From NCBI GenBank assembly GCA_025677815.1, contig JAIXMP010000013.1:62001-126000 (forward strand): a DNA stretch of 64,000 nt, read 5' to 3'. Below are positions 26,892 to 38,157 of the stretch, one piece after another. The notes beneath the pieces were generated by a model. That model was given only the letters and a program-made list of their open reading frames with translations. It was not told where the DNA came from and ran no database searches. Every line of letters begins with the position of its first letter. The stretch's first letter is position 1. The DNA is from Phascolomyces articulosus. Lineage: Eukaryota > Mucoromycota > Mucoromycetes > Mucorales > Lichtheimiaceae. The position numbers were made by a program, and so were the translations under genes.

Positions 26892-27760
26892 AAAAATAAT
26901 AACAACCATTACCACCTTTACCAACTACAACTATTATTACTACTATTACCATGATTACAACCACAACATTTATATTTTAGCATCTACTATTATTCATCAT
27001 TTTTTTTTCTTCCTTTTTCCTTTTTTATGGGTTTTGTACTAGAGTAATATGAAAAACCCAAAAAAAACATATATCTCTTCTCTCCCTTCTTTCTATCAAG
27101 AAACTTCTTGAAGAAAGTATCCATTTACATTTAACTATTAGGACATGAATATCATTCTTTTTTTTTTTTTTTACTTTTGCTTCCACTTATTCTTCTTCTT
27201 TTCCCACACATATTCATTTTTATATATAAAATAACCATTTTCATCTCCTATATATTTCTTTTGTACGTAAAAAAAAATCTAATTTTCTGCAATTTTTTTT
27301 TGATATCAAAACAACAATAACAACAACAACAAATATATTCTTATTTGTATAGTCCTTTTTTTAACTAAATATACATTTATTATATATTGAATATTGTTTT
27401 TTATTTTTAATACAAAAACAAAAAAAAAAAAAGAGAAAAATTTAATACATTTATGATCAAACAAATCAATTGTCTTTTTCTTAAACCGTGCCCCCCCCCT
27501 CCCCTCCTTATAATTCTTTAGAGTTTACTAAAGGCGGCGTTCTTCAATATGTAGACATCATCCTTGGTTGGGGGAGGGAAATATAAACCTCGGATGACTT
27601 TTCAACTTTATGCGTCTCACACTCTCTCTCCTATAATTTTTTTTACGCCTTAAAACCTGTCACGTCGCATGAAAAAAAGGCAAAAATCATATTCCTCCTC
27701 TCCCCTCCCCCCCCCCAAAAAAAATTATTCTCAGACAATTACATATTATTTATTTTCACC
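26892..27760. other. Intergenic, T-rich
   Basis: No gene is visible. The stretch has many T runs, a CAACAA tract near 27310-27330, C-runs at 27490-27503 and 27697-27716, and a CT-rich segment before the next start. It should hold the Rch1-like 3' UTR and the promoter of the OTU gene. Confidence 0.5.
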
Positions 27761-29584
27761 ATGTCAAATCTAGTAGATTCAACATCATCACCAACAACAA
27801 AAGTACCTGTTGTGGAAGACCATGAAGAAACATTGGAAACAATGCAACAACGTCATCGTAATGAAGAACAAGCATTACAAAAGAAAATCATGTCACTTCG
27901 AAAATCCGCTGGAAGTAATAAGAAAAAGAAAAAAGAAGTTCAATCACGTATTAATGATATGGAATATGATTTACGAGTAAAACATGAAAAAGAATTACGT
28001 ACATTAACAGGTGAAGAAGAGGTAAAAAAAAATTGTATATAATTCATGACACGCGTTTCAACATGGTGAGTTTTTACTGACAACATTTATTTTTATTATT
28101 TGGGGGTGTGTGTGTTTGATCCTATGGATAGGATGATCAAGACGATGGCATTTCATTAGAACAACTTCAACAATTAAGTGTTCAAGAAGAAAAACCTGAA
28201 GCTCAACAACCTGAACAAGAACAACAAAAGAAGAAAAAACCTAATAAAGCTAAATTAAGACAACAACGTCGAGAAGCAGAAATGCAACGTTTACGTGATG
28301 AAGCTGAAAAGGAGGCTAGTGAACAAGTCGATATGGCAGCATTAGAAAAAGCATCTATTCAAGAATTATTAGGTCCATTAAAACTTAAAGTTCATGAGGT
28401 ATTATTATTTTTCTGTATGACTCATTGTTTTCATTATATATATATATTCAATATATTCATCTTTTTTTTTCCACGTTTATTTTTTATAAAAAAACAGATT
28501 CATGCCGATGGTCATTGGTAAAGAAAAAAAAAGGCCAAGAAAAAAATCATAGGAGATGGATTGAAAAAATAGGAGAGAGAAATTTTTGGGGGAGGGAGAG
28601 TGAAGGGTTGTGGGGAGGAAGGAAGGAAGGAAGGAGGAATTGAAATAGGTTTTTTGAATGAAAAAAGAAACTGTTGTTTAAAATGAAAAGAGACTCAAGA
28701 TTGAACGCATTGATTATTTATTATTATTATTGAACCTATAGTCTTTATAATGCTATATCAAATCAATTATCCAAAAGATATCATCAGGAGGTAATATATA
28801 AATATATATATATGAAAAAATCGTCATAATGATTTGGAAATGGAAACATCTCCTAAAATGATAGATATTCCTCTTTCTCCTTTCCTGTCTCCTTTCCCTT
28901 TCCCCTTTTTTTTATATATTCATCATCATTATTTTTTATTATTATTATTATGATTAGGTGGATCATCAGGAGCTTCGACAGTTAACAGCAACTTATATGA
29001 GAAATCATTCAGATGATTTTATACCATTTCTTTATACAGATAATGGTGATATGTATAGTGCAGGTACAAAAAAAAAATAAGGGTTTTCTTTTTTTTGGAT
29101 CGCGTAAATCTTTTTTCTAATAAGAAAAAAAATGACTGTATTGAAATAATGGATAGATGATTTTGAACATTATTGTAATGAAATTGAAAAAACCCCTCGA
29201 TGGGGTGGTCAACTAGAGGTAATCAATTAGTCTTTCAAAATTGATAATGAATTGGTGAACACCCGGACATATCTTATTTGTAAAGTAATATGAACAACTT
29301 TTATATATACTGAATGAAATTTGGCGAAATAGATCCTTGCTATATCACGTGTCAAGGAGGTACCAATACATATTGTTCAAATGGGTCAACCCGTATTGAA
29401 AGTCAATGAGGAGGAATATCCTAATAAGCAACCATTGAAATTGGCGTAAGTTGTATATATCATGGATATATATAAATTGGGTGAAAACGTTGAAAAAATA
29501 ACATATGTATATATATATATATTTAGGTATCATAAACATTTATATTCATTAGGAGCCCATTATAATTCACTTTTGGATGCATAA
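27761..29584 (+). CDS. OTU2: OTU2/OTUD6-type deubiquitinase
   Basis: These cytoplasmic cysteine proteases remove ubiquitin; yeast Otu2 and human OTUD6B act on ribosomal or translation-linked substrates. The model has eight exons: 27761-28021, 28132-28398, 28498-28517, 28742-28790, 28958-29063, 29157-29218, 29333-29445 and 29527-29584, giving 311 aa, the family size. The N-terminal half is a charged coiled coil typical of OTUD6 (KKIMSLRKSAGSNKKKKK, KLRQQRREAEMQRLRDEAEK). The OTU domain covers about 177-311. The catalytic Asp180 and Cys183 lie in HADGHCLYNAI and the His in GAHYNSL (about 304). The 20-nt third exon carries the Asp, and its last two bases (TG) are completed by the next exon to give the Cys codon; reading through instead gives Trp and then a stop. 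Identification is firm. Confidence 0.93.
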
Positions 29585-31229
29585 AAAGGAATTGAGGCTT
29601 GAAAAAAAAAAGTGGTCATCATGAAAAATTGTGGCAATTTGAAATTATATTATATGGAGAAATACTAAATCAATAAAAACTCCTTTCCGTCACATATTCT
29701 TTCCCCCTTTCGTCTCTTTCCCCCTTCTTTCTATCACTCTCTTTATATAGATTATACACATCATAACGACAAATATACACACACACACACTCTCTCTCTT
29801 TTTGTCTAGTTAAAATATGTGTTTATTCTAATCTGAACCCTTTCATTTTCTATGTATTAATGTAAAAAAAAAAAAGAAAAAAAAAGCAGTAATTTTGGAG
29901 AAAGAGAGAAATATTTATTCCTAAACTGGATGATTATTTTATATTTTAAGGGAAAAACTCTGTTTTATGAATGAATGAATGAATGAATGAAAAGGAAACA
30001 AAACGCTTTCAAAGTTTCATATTTTTTAATGGATAGTCTATATTCCAATAATCATCCTTTTTTTTTTTTTTTTTTACTGTTGTAAAGAAAGAATGTGAAT
30101 ATTTTTTAAAGTAACATATAACTAAACATGTTTGTAAGGACCCTTTTTGATTCTATGCCACATAATCGACGGGTGAAACTTTTTTTTACATCTAACCTCC
30201 CTTTTTCTTTTTCTTTTTCTTTTTTGTACCTGCAGCAACTTTTTTTTTAAAGTTCTTGTCTCTTTTATTTTGATTGGAATTATACACAAATAGAATGTAA
30301 ATGTTATATATATATATTTATATATTATAATGTGTATATCCCAATCTATGTATCTATTTAACATATTCTTTATTTTAGTCATGTGATATAAAATATGTCA
30401 TTATTATTTTAGGATTTAGGATTGCATAGATCAGACAAATTCAGAATTAAAAAAATCTTATATTTCTATCTTTGTTTTATACCAAAAATAATACATGATT
30501 ATATAATTTTAATTCTGAATCTGTCTATAATCATCTCATCGTATCATAGCATTGAGATAATTATATCTTGTCGTGTTGTTGTTATATTTTAATGAAACGT
30601 TTATATTAGAAAATGCCTTGGCTTCTTCCTGATAAATAAAAAAAAATAATCAATCGCGGAAATATACAACGTCTAGTTCATGAATAGGATTTAAACTCTC
30701 TGAAATATTTCATGATGCAATAACATTGACATATTTTTATTCAATAGTATTACTATATCACATGATATATGAATAGTTACAGGGAGGGATGCAATATTCC
30801 TATTGTACCCAGTAACTGGAAGGTGGAGTAACAACTAAGATAAAATAACATGGTTCTATTTTACATAAGATTTATATAAATGGGGACTATGCAAGTATAT
30901 TTATATATACATACGTAGTTAGAAAAAAAGAAAAGAGCTTCTGAATTGAAAGAAATAGATATAAACACATTCTAAATAGAGTAGAAAATGCCTTTTAATA
31001 ATAAAGATACTTAAACTCGTGTCACTTTTTTTTTGTCAGTCATTATAGACTTCATATAGGTATTGATAATAATAATAACCACTGGGCGCCCATGGCATCA
31101 TGACGCATTCAAAAAATGTTGGGGGAGAAAAAAAAAAAAGAGAAAACTGGGGAATGAGTGAGTGAGTGAAAGAGTTAGAAAAGGCTGGTTTAAATTGATC
31201 AAGCACGCAATTTCGATTGGTAGGGAGAC
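29585..31229. other. Intergenic, AT-rich, with an inverted repeat
   Basis: This 1.6 kb has no supported gene. It includes a (GAAT)n tract at 29971-29990, homopolymer runs, and a hairpin-forming inverted repeat described separately (30433-30526). Confidence 0.6.
30433..30526. repeat. Inverted repeat, 20-bp arms
   Basis: The left arm at 30433-30452 (AGACAAATTCAGAATTAAAA) is complementary to the right arm at 30507-30526 (TTTTAATTCTGAATCTGTCT) in 19 of 20 positions, with a 54-base spacer. A transcript of either strand could fold into a long hairpin. No flanking target-site duplication is obvious. It could be a small MITE-like element, a small-RNA precursor or chance. Confidence 0.6.
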
Positions 31230-31844
31230 ATGATGCGAACTTTTCTTTCCCGTACTCTCCAGCTAAAGAGTCATTTCACTCCTAGTTACTCTACTACTTC
31301 TCGAACCATGTCTACCATTACAGAAAAAGCCACTTTTGCCGCTGGTTGTTTTTGGTAACTCATTTCATTTATAACTTTTTTTTTAATTAGTTTTCAAAGA
31401 TCATGAGAATCATATGTGAAAACTTCATTTCAAATAAAAAGATCGTCGGGTAAAACTTTTTATTAACTCTAATATCTCTCTCTCTCTCTCAAAAAAAAAG
31501 GGGCGTCGAACATATTTTCCGTAAGCATTTTGGTGCTGAAGGACTTACTGCCAAAGTAGGTTATACAGGTGGCAATACAGAAGATCCTAACTATCGTTTA
31601 GTAAGTAATAATAATGGCACACGCATAATTGATAATTGATATGGTTTCATATAAATATATTATCATCAAGATCCTATTTGCTGAGTAATACAATGATAAC
31701 TTAAATTTTTTTCATATAATAGGTTTGTACCGGTGCTACCAACCATGCTGAAGCTGTGGAATTGACATTTGATCCTAAACGTATCTTGTATGAAACTTTG
31801 GTTGAATTCTTTTATAAGATGCATGGTAATTTAGTAGTGTCTTT

Positions 31845-31881
<37 letters not shown>

Positions 31882-32428
31882 GATATATCAATGTATTGTT
31901 TTATTCATCTTTTCCATCGTATTTTTTTTTTTTTACTTTGAATCAGATCCTACTACAGCCAATGCTCAGGTAAAAAAAAAAAAAAAAATTATGCAAAACG
32001 TTTATTTGTTGATCCCATGTAAATAACAAGAAATGATGAATTATTTTTTAAAAAAACAGGGACCAGATGTTGGTACCCAATATCGATCAGTGATCTTTTA
32101 TCATTCTCCTGAACAAAAGGAAATTGCTGAACGTGTCACTCAAGAAGTTCAAGAAAAACATTACAAGAATAAGAAGATTGTCACTCAAATCATTCCTGCT
32201 GGTCAATTCTATGATGCTGAAGAATATCATCAGGTAAAAGAAAAATTATCATTAAACATTATAAATTTTCTAACAATGATTTTTATTATAGCTCTACCTT
32301 GAAAAGAATCCAACTGGTTATGAGGTAAGAAAGATTTTAACAATATCATTCTATAGAGAAGACATATTGACTAATGAATTGAAAAAAAAAACATTTTTTA
32401 GTGTCCTACACATTTCTTGCGATGGTAA
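31230..32428 (+). CDS. Peptide methionine-S-sulfoxide reductase MsrA
   Basis: MsrA reduces the S epimer of methionine sulfoxide in proteins, using thioredoxin. The model has seven exons: 31230-31354, 31501-31600, 31723-31825, 31947-31969, 32060-32233, 32292-32324 and 32402-32428, giving 194 aa. The catalytic motif AAGCFWGVEHIF has its Cys at residue 40. Other family segments are [28 protein letters not shown] and [13 protein letters not shown]. The likely resolving Cys lies near the end in [11 protein letters not shown], as in yeast. The first 26 residues are Arg/Ser/Thr-rich without acidic residues, like a mitochondrial presequence, and a second Met at position 27 begins the usual cytosolic form. 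The tryptophan codon of the active-site motif is split by intron 1, whose acceptor follows a run of nine As. Confidence 0.95.
31847..31881. repeat. (TTA)n microsatellite
   Basis: A run of about 12 copies of the trinucleotide lies in the third intron of the MsrA gene. Confidence 0.9.
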
Positions 32429-33270
32429 TTCACGTACAGAAAAAGTCTCATGTTGTAAAAAAAAAATGTATAAATTTAAATAATAATAATAATAATAATA
32501 TAATTTGCACTTGGATTGATTTGGTAAATCCAATTTTTTTTGGTGTAATATTGCACAAGATTTCATGCGTTTTTTTTATTGATTTACCTTGGGACCTTTT
32601 CTTATAATATATTTCCTGTATGACAACTTGGAATCATTTATTCTCATGGTACAACAAACAACATCTTTTGCCATACAAATAAAATATATGAAATAATAGG
32701 ATAACTTGTTACGAACGAGTTTGGATAGAATTTGAGGCAAAAAAAAATAATCAAAAATCAGGGGCAACCTTAGAAGAAAAAGATGTCAAAAAATGATATG
32801 CTCTAATAATTATTAACTAATAATAATATTTCACTATATTATATTGTGTGATTAGTATGCATTAAGAAGTAGTAAATGACGATAGAATGAACTTTACCGT
32901 ACTTGACTTCTCCTAATACATTACATATTATTTTTGTTTTTTTTTCTAACCAAAATTGAGGATAACTAATATAATTGAACCAAAAAAAAAAAACCTTTTT
33001 ATCCATGATTGAGTATTACAAGAAATATAAACTGTACAACGACAACACTTTTTTGAATAATTGAAAGTATGAGGTGCCAAACGACGAACCAACAATCATT
33101 GTAAAAAATCGGATTTCTTTTTCAATAATGAAGAAAATGGCTCCCAAACTAACCTTAATAAGTGATAAAGGACTAATTGAATGTAATGAAAAGGATCATT
33201 TAAGACTAATTAACTTTTTTAGAACTGAGTTGAAGGATAATGATGATGGATGACCTTCTTCTTTACACAA
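32429..33270. other. Intergenic, AT-rich
   Basis: I see no gene here. The sequence is AT-rich with an AAT repeat near 32480-32500 and scattered A and T runs. It should contain the MsrA 3' UTR and distal promoter of the chitosanase gene. Confidence 0.55.
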
Positions 33271-33278
33271 TATAAAAA
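33271..33278 (+). promoter_or_regulatory. TATA box, chitosanase gene
   Basis: TATAAAAA lies 160 bases before the chitosanase start codon and is followed by a T/C-rich leader (33290-33425). A clear TATA box suits a regulated, secreted enzyme. The element is read directly; its function is inferred. Confidence 0.5.
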
Positions 33279-33430
33279 GGGACCTAGTGTTTTTTTTTTT
33301 CATAAAGTTTCCCTATTTTTTTTTTAGGTACCTTTCCCCTCCTTTTTTTTTATTATTTTTGATAAGTTTTTTTTTTGATTTTTTGATTTCTCTTCTTTTT
33401 TTTTTTCTTCTTTTCTTTCAAAAAACAACG

Positions 33431-35310
33431 ATGCACTTTTCATATATATTATTAGCATCGTTTTTACTTTTGTCCTTGCTGGTTCAAGCTGACGAAGGAG
33501 GCAATTCTTGTGTGGGTGAATTTAAACCTAATGACGACATTTGTAAAAAGTTTGAATTTGATGATAAAACCGATGAAGAAAAATGTGGTGTTTCTAATAA
33601 TTCATCTGATGACGAAAAAAGTGAGGATGATGCTTCAGAGGATGGTGTGATTGAACTTGCAAACTGCACAACGTAAGTGGACCTCTCTTCTTTATGACCT
33701 TGATATAATTCTCAAAGTATTGAATAGATATGTGTGTAACTTTTTACATATATTTATATAATAGATTTTATGATATCTCAGACTTGCCAAATCAGTCTAT
33801 TGACAATCATACCACCAAAATGGCTCAATTAATTACCAACGTGTAAAGTATTATCCTTCATTCATTTTTTATCATCATTCTACTGTTTTGTTATTTTCAC
33901 ACACCTTTACCAAAACTATGAAAATTCAAGATCAAAAAAGGAAATTTAACCTTATTCATCATCATTTCAATTTCTCATATTATTATTTTAAATAGATTTG
34001 AGAATGGTGTCACTGCCATTGGTTATGCTGTAAGTTGATAAATATGGAGAGAGAGAGAGAGAGAGAGAGAAGATCCTTTTTTCTTGTGATGGCTGAATCC
34101 CTTTTTTTTTTGGATTCCTTTTCTGCATGATGTGACATAATCAGTATGTTGAAGATTTAGGAGATTGTCGTGGTTACACTAGGTAAAAAAAAATAAAAAA
34201 AAATAAAAACGATGCCTTTCTATTTCATATTTATATTCCAAAGAAGACTAATCAAAAAGGATACATCATCTTTTTTATAGTGGTTATATTGGATTTACAT
34301 CAGGCACCAATGATGCTTATACTGTTGTATTACAATATCTTAAAAAACAACCCAAATCACTATTGAAAAAGAGTTTAAAAGAATTAAAACGACTTTCTCA
34401 ATATGATTTTAATGATCCTCGACGTGCAGATGTTCGTCAATTGAAAAAGACAGGATATGCGAAAGCTTGGAAAGATGCTGCTTGTAAAGATAGTGCTTTT
34501 GTACAAACACAATTGGATATTGGTCATGCTATGTACTTGAAACCATCCCTTAAATACGCCGCGAGTGTCGGTGTCCATTCAAATTTGGGCAAGGCCATTT
34601 TTTATGGTAAAAAAAATAAAAAAAACATGATGTGTGTGGGAAGAGAGAAAGAAATACACCGAAAAAAATAAAAAAGCATTGATGATAACTTTAAAATTTT
34701 TTGTTAATTCAGATACGATTGTTCAACATGGTTGGCAGGTATAATTTTTTTTTTCTTTTTTTAACAGGACGTATGGGTAATTAATTAAGCGAATAAATCA
34801 TTTATTTATTTATCCATTTCAAAAAAAAAATAGTACACTGAACCACAGATCAATCTTCCAAGAATTCTTCATTTGACCGGCGCTAAGAAAGAAAATGAAA
34901 GTGAAAAACAATATTTGACACGTTTCTTGACGACTCGACGACAACTTGCTTGTTGTTCACCTAGTTCTGTATGGTAAGAAAGAAATAATAAAAAGTTCAA
35001 AAATGAGTAATATAAAAAATAAAAATAAAAAAAGATGAATCGCATCTAAAAATGTAAAATATACCTCTTTCATCTTAATAGGAATGATTCAGCAAGTCGT
35101 GAAGCTGATCTACAAAAATTGGTGGATGATTGGGAAAAGAATAAGGATTTGAAAAATCCAGTACATCTTGAATCTATGGGTGTTACTGTCAAAGGAACTG
35201 AAGCTTTGACAAGTGATTCTGAAAATTGTGGTCAACAAAAACCCGAAGGTCAAGCTGAACCTAATGATTTATCTATTCCTGATACTTGTCCTAATCCTTT
35301 AATGTCTTAA
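33431..35310 (+). CDS. Secreted chitosanase, glycoside hydrolase family 46
   Basis: GH46 enzymes hydrolyse chitosan, the deacetylated chitin that dominates zygomycete walls. The model has eight exons: 33431-33672, 33765-33842, 33996-34029, 34145-34182, 34281-34606, 34713-34738, 34834-34973 and 35082-35310, giving 370 aa. A signal peptide (residues 1-20) is followed by a Cys-containing, Asp/Glu/Ser-rich segment of about 60 residues and then the catalytic domain. The general-acid Glu is in VFENGV (about 109) and the second catalytic Asp in YVEDLGDCRGYTSG (about 125). Other family segments are GYIGFTSGTNDAY, GKAIFYDTIVQHGW, EKQYLTRFLTTRR and NPVHLE. The layout follows Streptomyces-type chitosanases, with a Cys where those have Gly in the GDGRGYT motif and a closer Glu-Asp spacing. 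The start was chosen because it opens the signal peptide; an upstream in-frame ATG would add only Phe-rich leader. Confidence 0.9.
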
Positions 35311-35671
35311 ACAACAACAACAACAACATTTTTTTTTGATCTATCTATCTAATCCTTATAATAAAATAAACTTCTTTTTTTTGGGATTCCCAACTTTTTT
35401 TTTTTTTTTCAAATCCGAATGTTGATGTCGTGATTTCTTGGGGGTCTTTCATCCATCCATTTGGATTGGGGGGGTGAGAAGGATGGTAAGCTCTCAAAGA
35501 TAGAAAAAGTTTGGATTTCACAAAGTGGAATAAACCTTGTTAAACTTTGACCCGAAAGGTAAAAAGCGTCGTCGTGTTCAAACTTGGTTTTTTTTTTCCT
35601 GGAACTAATTTAGATTACATTGTCTTTTTTCATTTGTCTCTCACCACCTTTTTTTCTTTATTCTACACTTC

Positions 35672-35702
<31 letters not shown>

Positions 35703-35757
35703 CTATTTATTATAACGCACCATTAAACGAAAAAGGACAAAATATAGTTATTCTAAA
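35311..35757. promoter_or_regulatory. Intergenic with T14-A17 palindrome before the reductase gene
   Basis: No gene is visible. At 35672-35702 a run of 14 T is followed directly by 17 A, 55 bases before the reductase start codon. Such poly(dA:dT) tracts keep nucleosomes away from fungal promoters. The upstream part holds the chitosanase 3' UTR. Confidence 0.5.
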
Positions 35758-36237
35758 ATGCAGTCAATGGAGTACCGATATTTAGGCAACTCTGGACTTA
35801 AAGTCAGTGTATTATCTCTTGGATCGTGGATTACTTTTGGTAAGTAATCTCTAACCTAACCCACTCTCCTAAAAAATAAAAAACGACGCGATGGAGAAAG
35901 GAATAAGACACGTGCAATGAAAAAAAAATAGACATCTTACCATACCATATATATATATATATATATCTATTCAAATAGGTGGACAAATTACACTTGGTAA
36001 GTCCCAATAAAAGTAGATCCAATATATAAAAGAAACTAAATTCAAGCCCCATGGATTATATATATTTAGAACAAACAACCGACATTGTAAAAACGGCATT
36101 GGAATTAGGAATTAATCATTTTGATGTAGCTGAATCACATGCTGGTAAGTTTTTATAAAAGCATACGTCCTATGCAAACCACCTTTTTGTTCTATATTTT
36201 TATCCTTCCTTCCCCCCTCTCTCTTTCTTGTACACAT

Positions 36238-36280
<43 letters not shown>

Positions 36281-37803
36281 CTGTCGAATATATGGGGATG
36301 AAAGGGGAAAGAGCGAGACAGAGGAGACATGATAATTCTTGCATAATTATCATTTAATTCAACCTATCCATACCTCTTTTTCTCTCTCCTTTTTACGTGT
36401 TTCTCAACCCCACAAAATTCTGGTGTAAAAAAAAAAAACTAATCTATATATATATAAAGGCGGGCAAGGAGAAATTGATTTAGGATTAGCATTAAGGAAT
36501 CAAAAAGGATTAAAACGATCTGATTTTGTGATATCTACCAAAGTATTTTGGGGTGGAAAAGGACCTAATGATCGAGGATTATCAAGAAAACATGTATTTG
36601 AAGGAACTGTCGCGTCATTACAAAGATTACAATTGGATTATGTGGATATTTTATATGCTCAAAGACCAGGTAAATTTTCTATATTCTGTCAAAAAAAAAA
36701 AAAAAGAATCGATTCCCCTATGCAGAGAGAAACTTAAAAAAAAATATAATTAGATCCAGATACCCCTATGGAAGAAATTGTAAGAGCATTTAATTGGTGT
36801 ATTGATAAAGGTATGGCATTGTATTGGGCTACAAGTGAATGGCCACCTTATCTTATTATGGAAGCCCATGCAGTGGCTGCTAAATTGCAATTAATTGCAC
36901 CTATTACTGAGGTAAAGTTTTTAATTTATTCACTGGATAAAAAAATCTCCACCCACCTTTTCTTCGTGGGTGGAGAATTATGATTTTTACCCGTATTTTT
37001 CTAAATAATTTCAAAATTGTATATAGTCTCCACAATATAATTTGTTGAATCGAGAAAGAGTGGAAAAAGAATATTTACCATTGTATCAAAAATTTAGAAT
37101 GGGAACTTGTATTTGGTCCCCTTTAGCTTCTGGTAAATGTTACTAAAAAAAGGATTGGTTGTGGTAGTAGTTTTTAATATAAAAAAAACGAGAGAAAGAG
37201 AAAAAAAAAAAAAAGAGGTAACTCAAATAAGATATTTTTTGACAGGTCTTTTGACTGGAAAATATAATGACGGAGTGATTCCACCTTATTCTCGTCTTGC
37301 GATTCAAGATCATCCAGTAATTAACAGGTTACGAGCTGGATTTTTCAGTGATGAAGGTAGACGAAAGATTGAAAAGGTTAAATTGATATGTGTAAGTGAT
37401 TTTTATTTATATATATCTATAAAACATACGATGTTTTTTTTTAATAACTCCAATTTTTTTTTCATTTCCTTTATATAGCAAATTGCTCAACGATTAGGCT
37501 GTACACCTGCACAATTATCTATCGCATGGTGTTTACGTTGCCCTCATGTTTCTTCTGTCATTATTGGTGCATCTACACCTGAACAAGCTAAAGAAAATAT
37601 TCAAGCTTTAAAGATACGACATTTATTGACGGATGAAGTGATACATGATATTGATCGGGTAAGAACCTCCTCCACTCCCCCCATTTTAATGAGAGACAAA
37701 AGAGTGTGTGTTTCATCCCCAAATTCATTCACCACTAAATTGAAAATATTTATAGGTATTGGGTAATAAACCTGAGCCAATCTTTGATTTCAGGCAATCG
37801 TAA
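35758..37803 (+). CDS. Aldo/keto reductase, Kv-channel beta-subunit type
   Basis: The protein belongs to the NADPH-binding aldo/keto reductases closest to voltage-gated potassium channel beta subunits. The model has nine exons: 35758-35839, 35979-35996, 36070-36144, 36460-36669, 36754-36911, 37027-37132, 37246-37391, 37479-37658 and 37756-37803, giving 340 aa. Diagnostic segments are [75 protein letters not shown] and LSIAWCLR. Of the catalytic tetrad, Asp52 (FDVAE) and Lys86 (STK) are present. The Tyr position is His57 (ESHA) and the Asn/His position is Gln126 (YAQRPD). NADPH binding seems likely, normal turnover doubtful. The second coding exon is 18 nt. The family is certain; whether it is an enzyme or a sensor is open. 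Confidence 0.92.
36232..36280. repeat. Compound (CA)n-(TA)n microsatellite
   Basis: A CA repeat passes into a TA repeat within the 315-bp third intron of the aldo/keto reductase gene. Confidence 0.9.
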
Positions 37804-37949
37804 TATGAAAAAAAGAAAAAAGTTTGATACTAACACTTAACTATCCTCTAACACACACATACATATATACACACTATTTGAATCCTCCATTATAAACACA
37901 TATATATATTCCTACACAAACAACCCTCCTCTTCTTTATCAAAAATCTA

Positions 37950-37985
<36 letters not shown>

Positions 37986-38125
37986 TCCTTCATTTTGTTA
38001 CATATATATATATATAAAAGTTCATATACTTTAAAAGAAAAAGAAAAAAAAAAGAGGAAAGGATATTATCTACTTTTTTTTTTTTTTTTTACCTCATATT
38101 CTGAACCTTTGTTTATTTTATCCCT

Positions 38126-38157
<32 letters not shown>

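Noticed and set aside
28498..28521. Loss of the catalytic Cys in the OTU protein (unspliced reading gives Trp and then stop)
   Set aside because: The GT right after TG is a donor; splicing to 28742 restores Cys and the conserved CLYNAI.
32401..32428. Short MsrA because of a stop soon after the last conserved block
   Set aside because: The last exon [11 protein letters not shown] matches the normal end of yeast-type MsrA, so the protein is complete.
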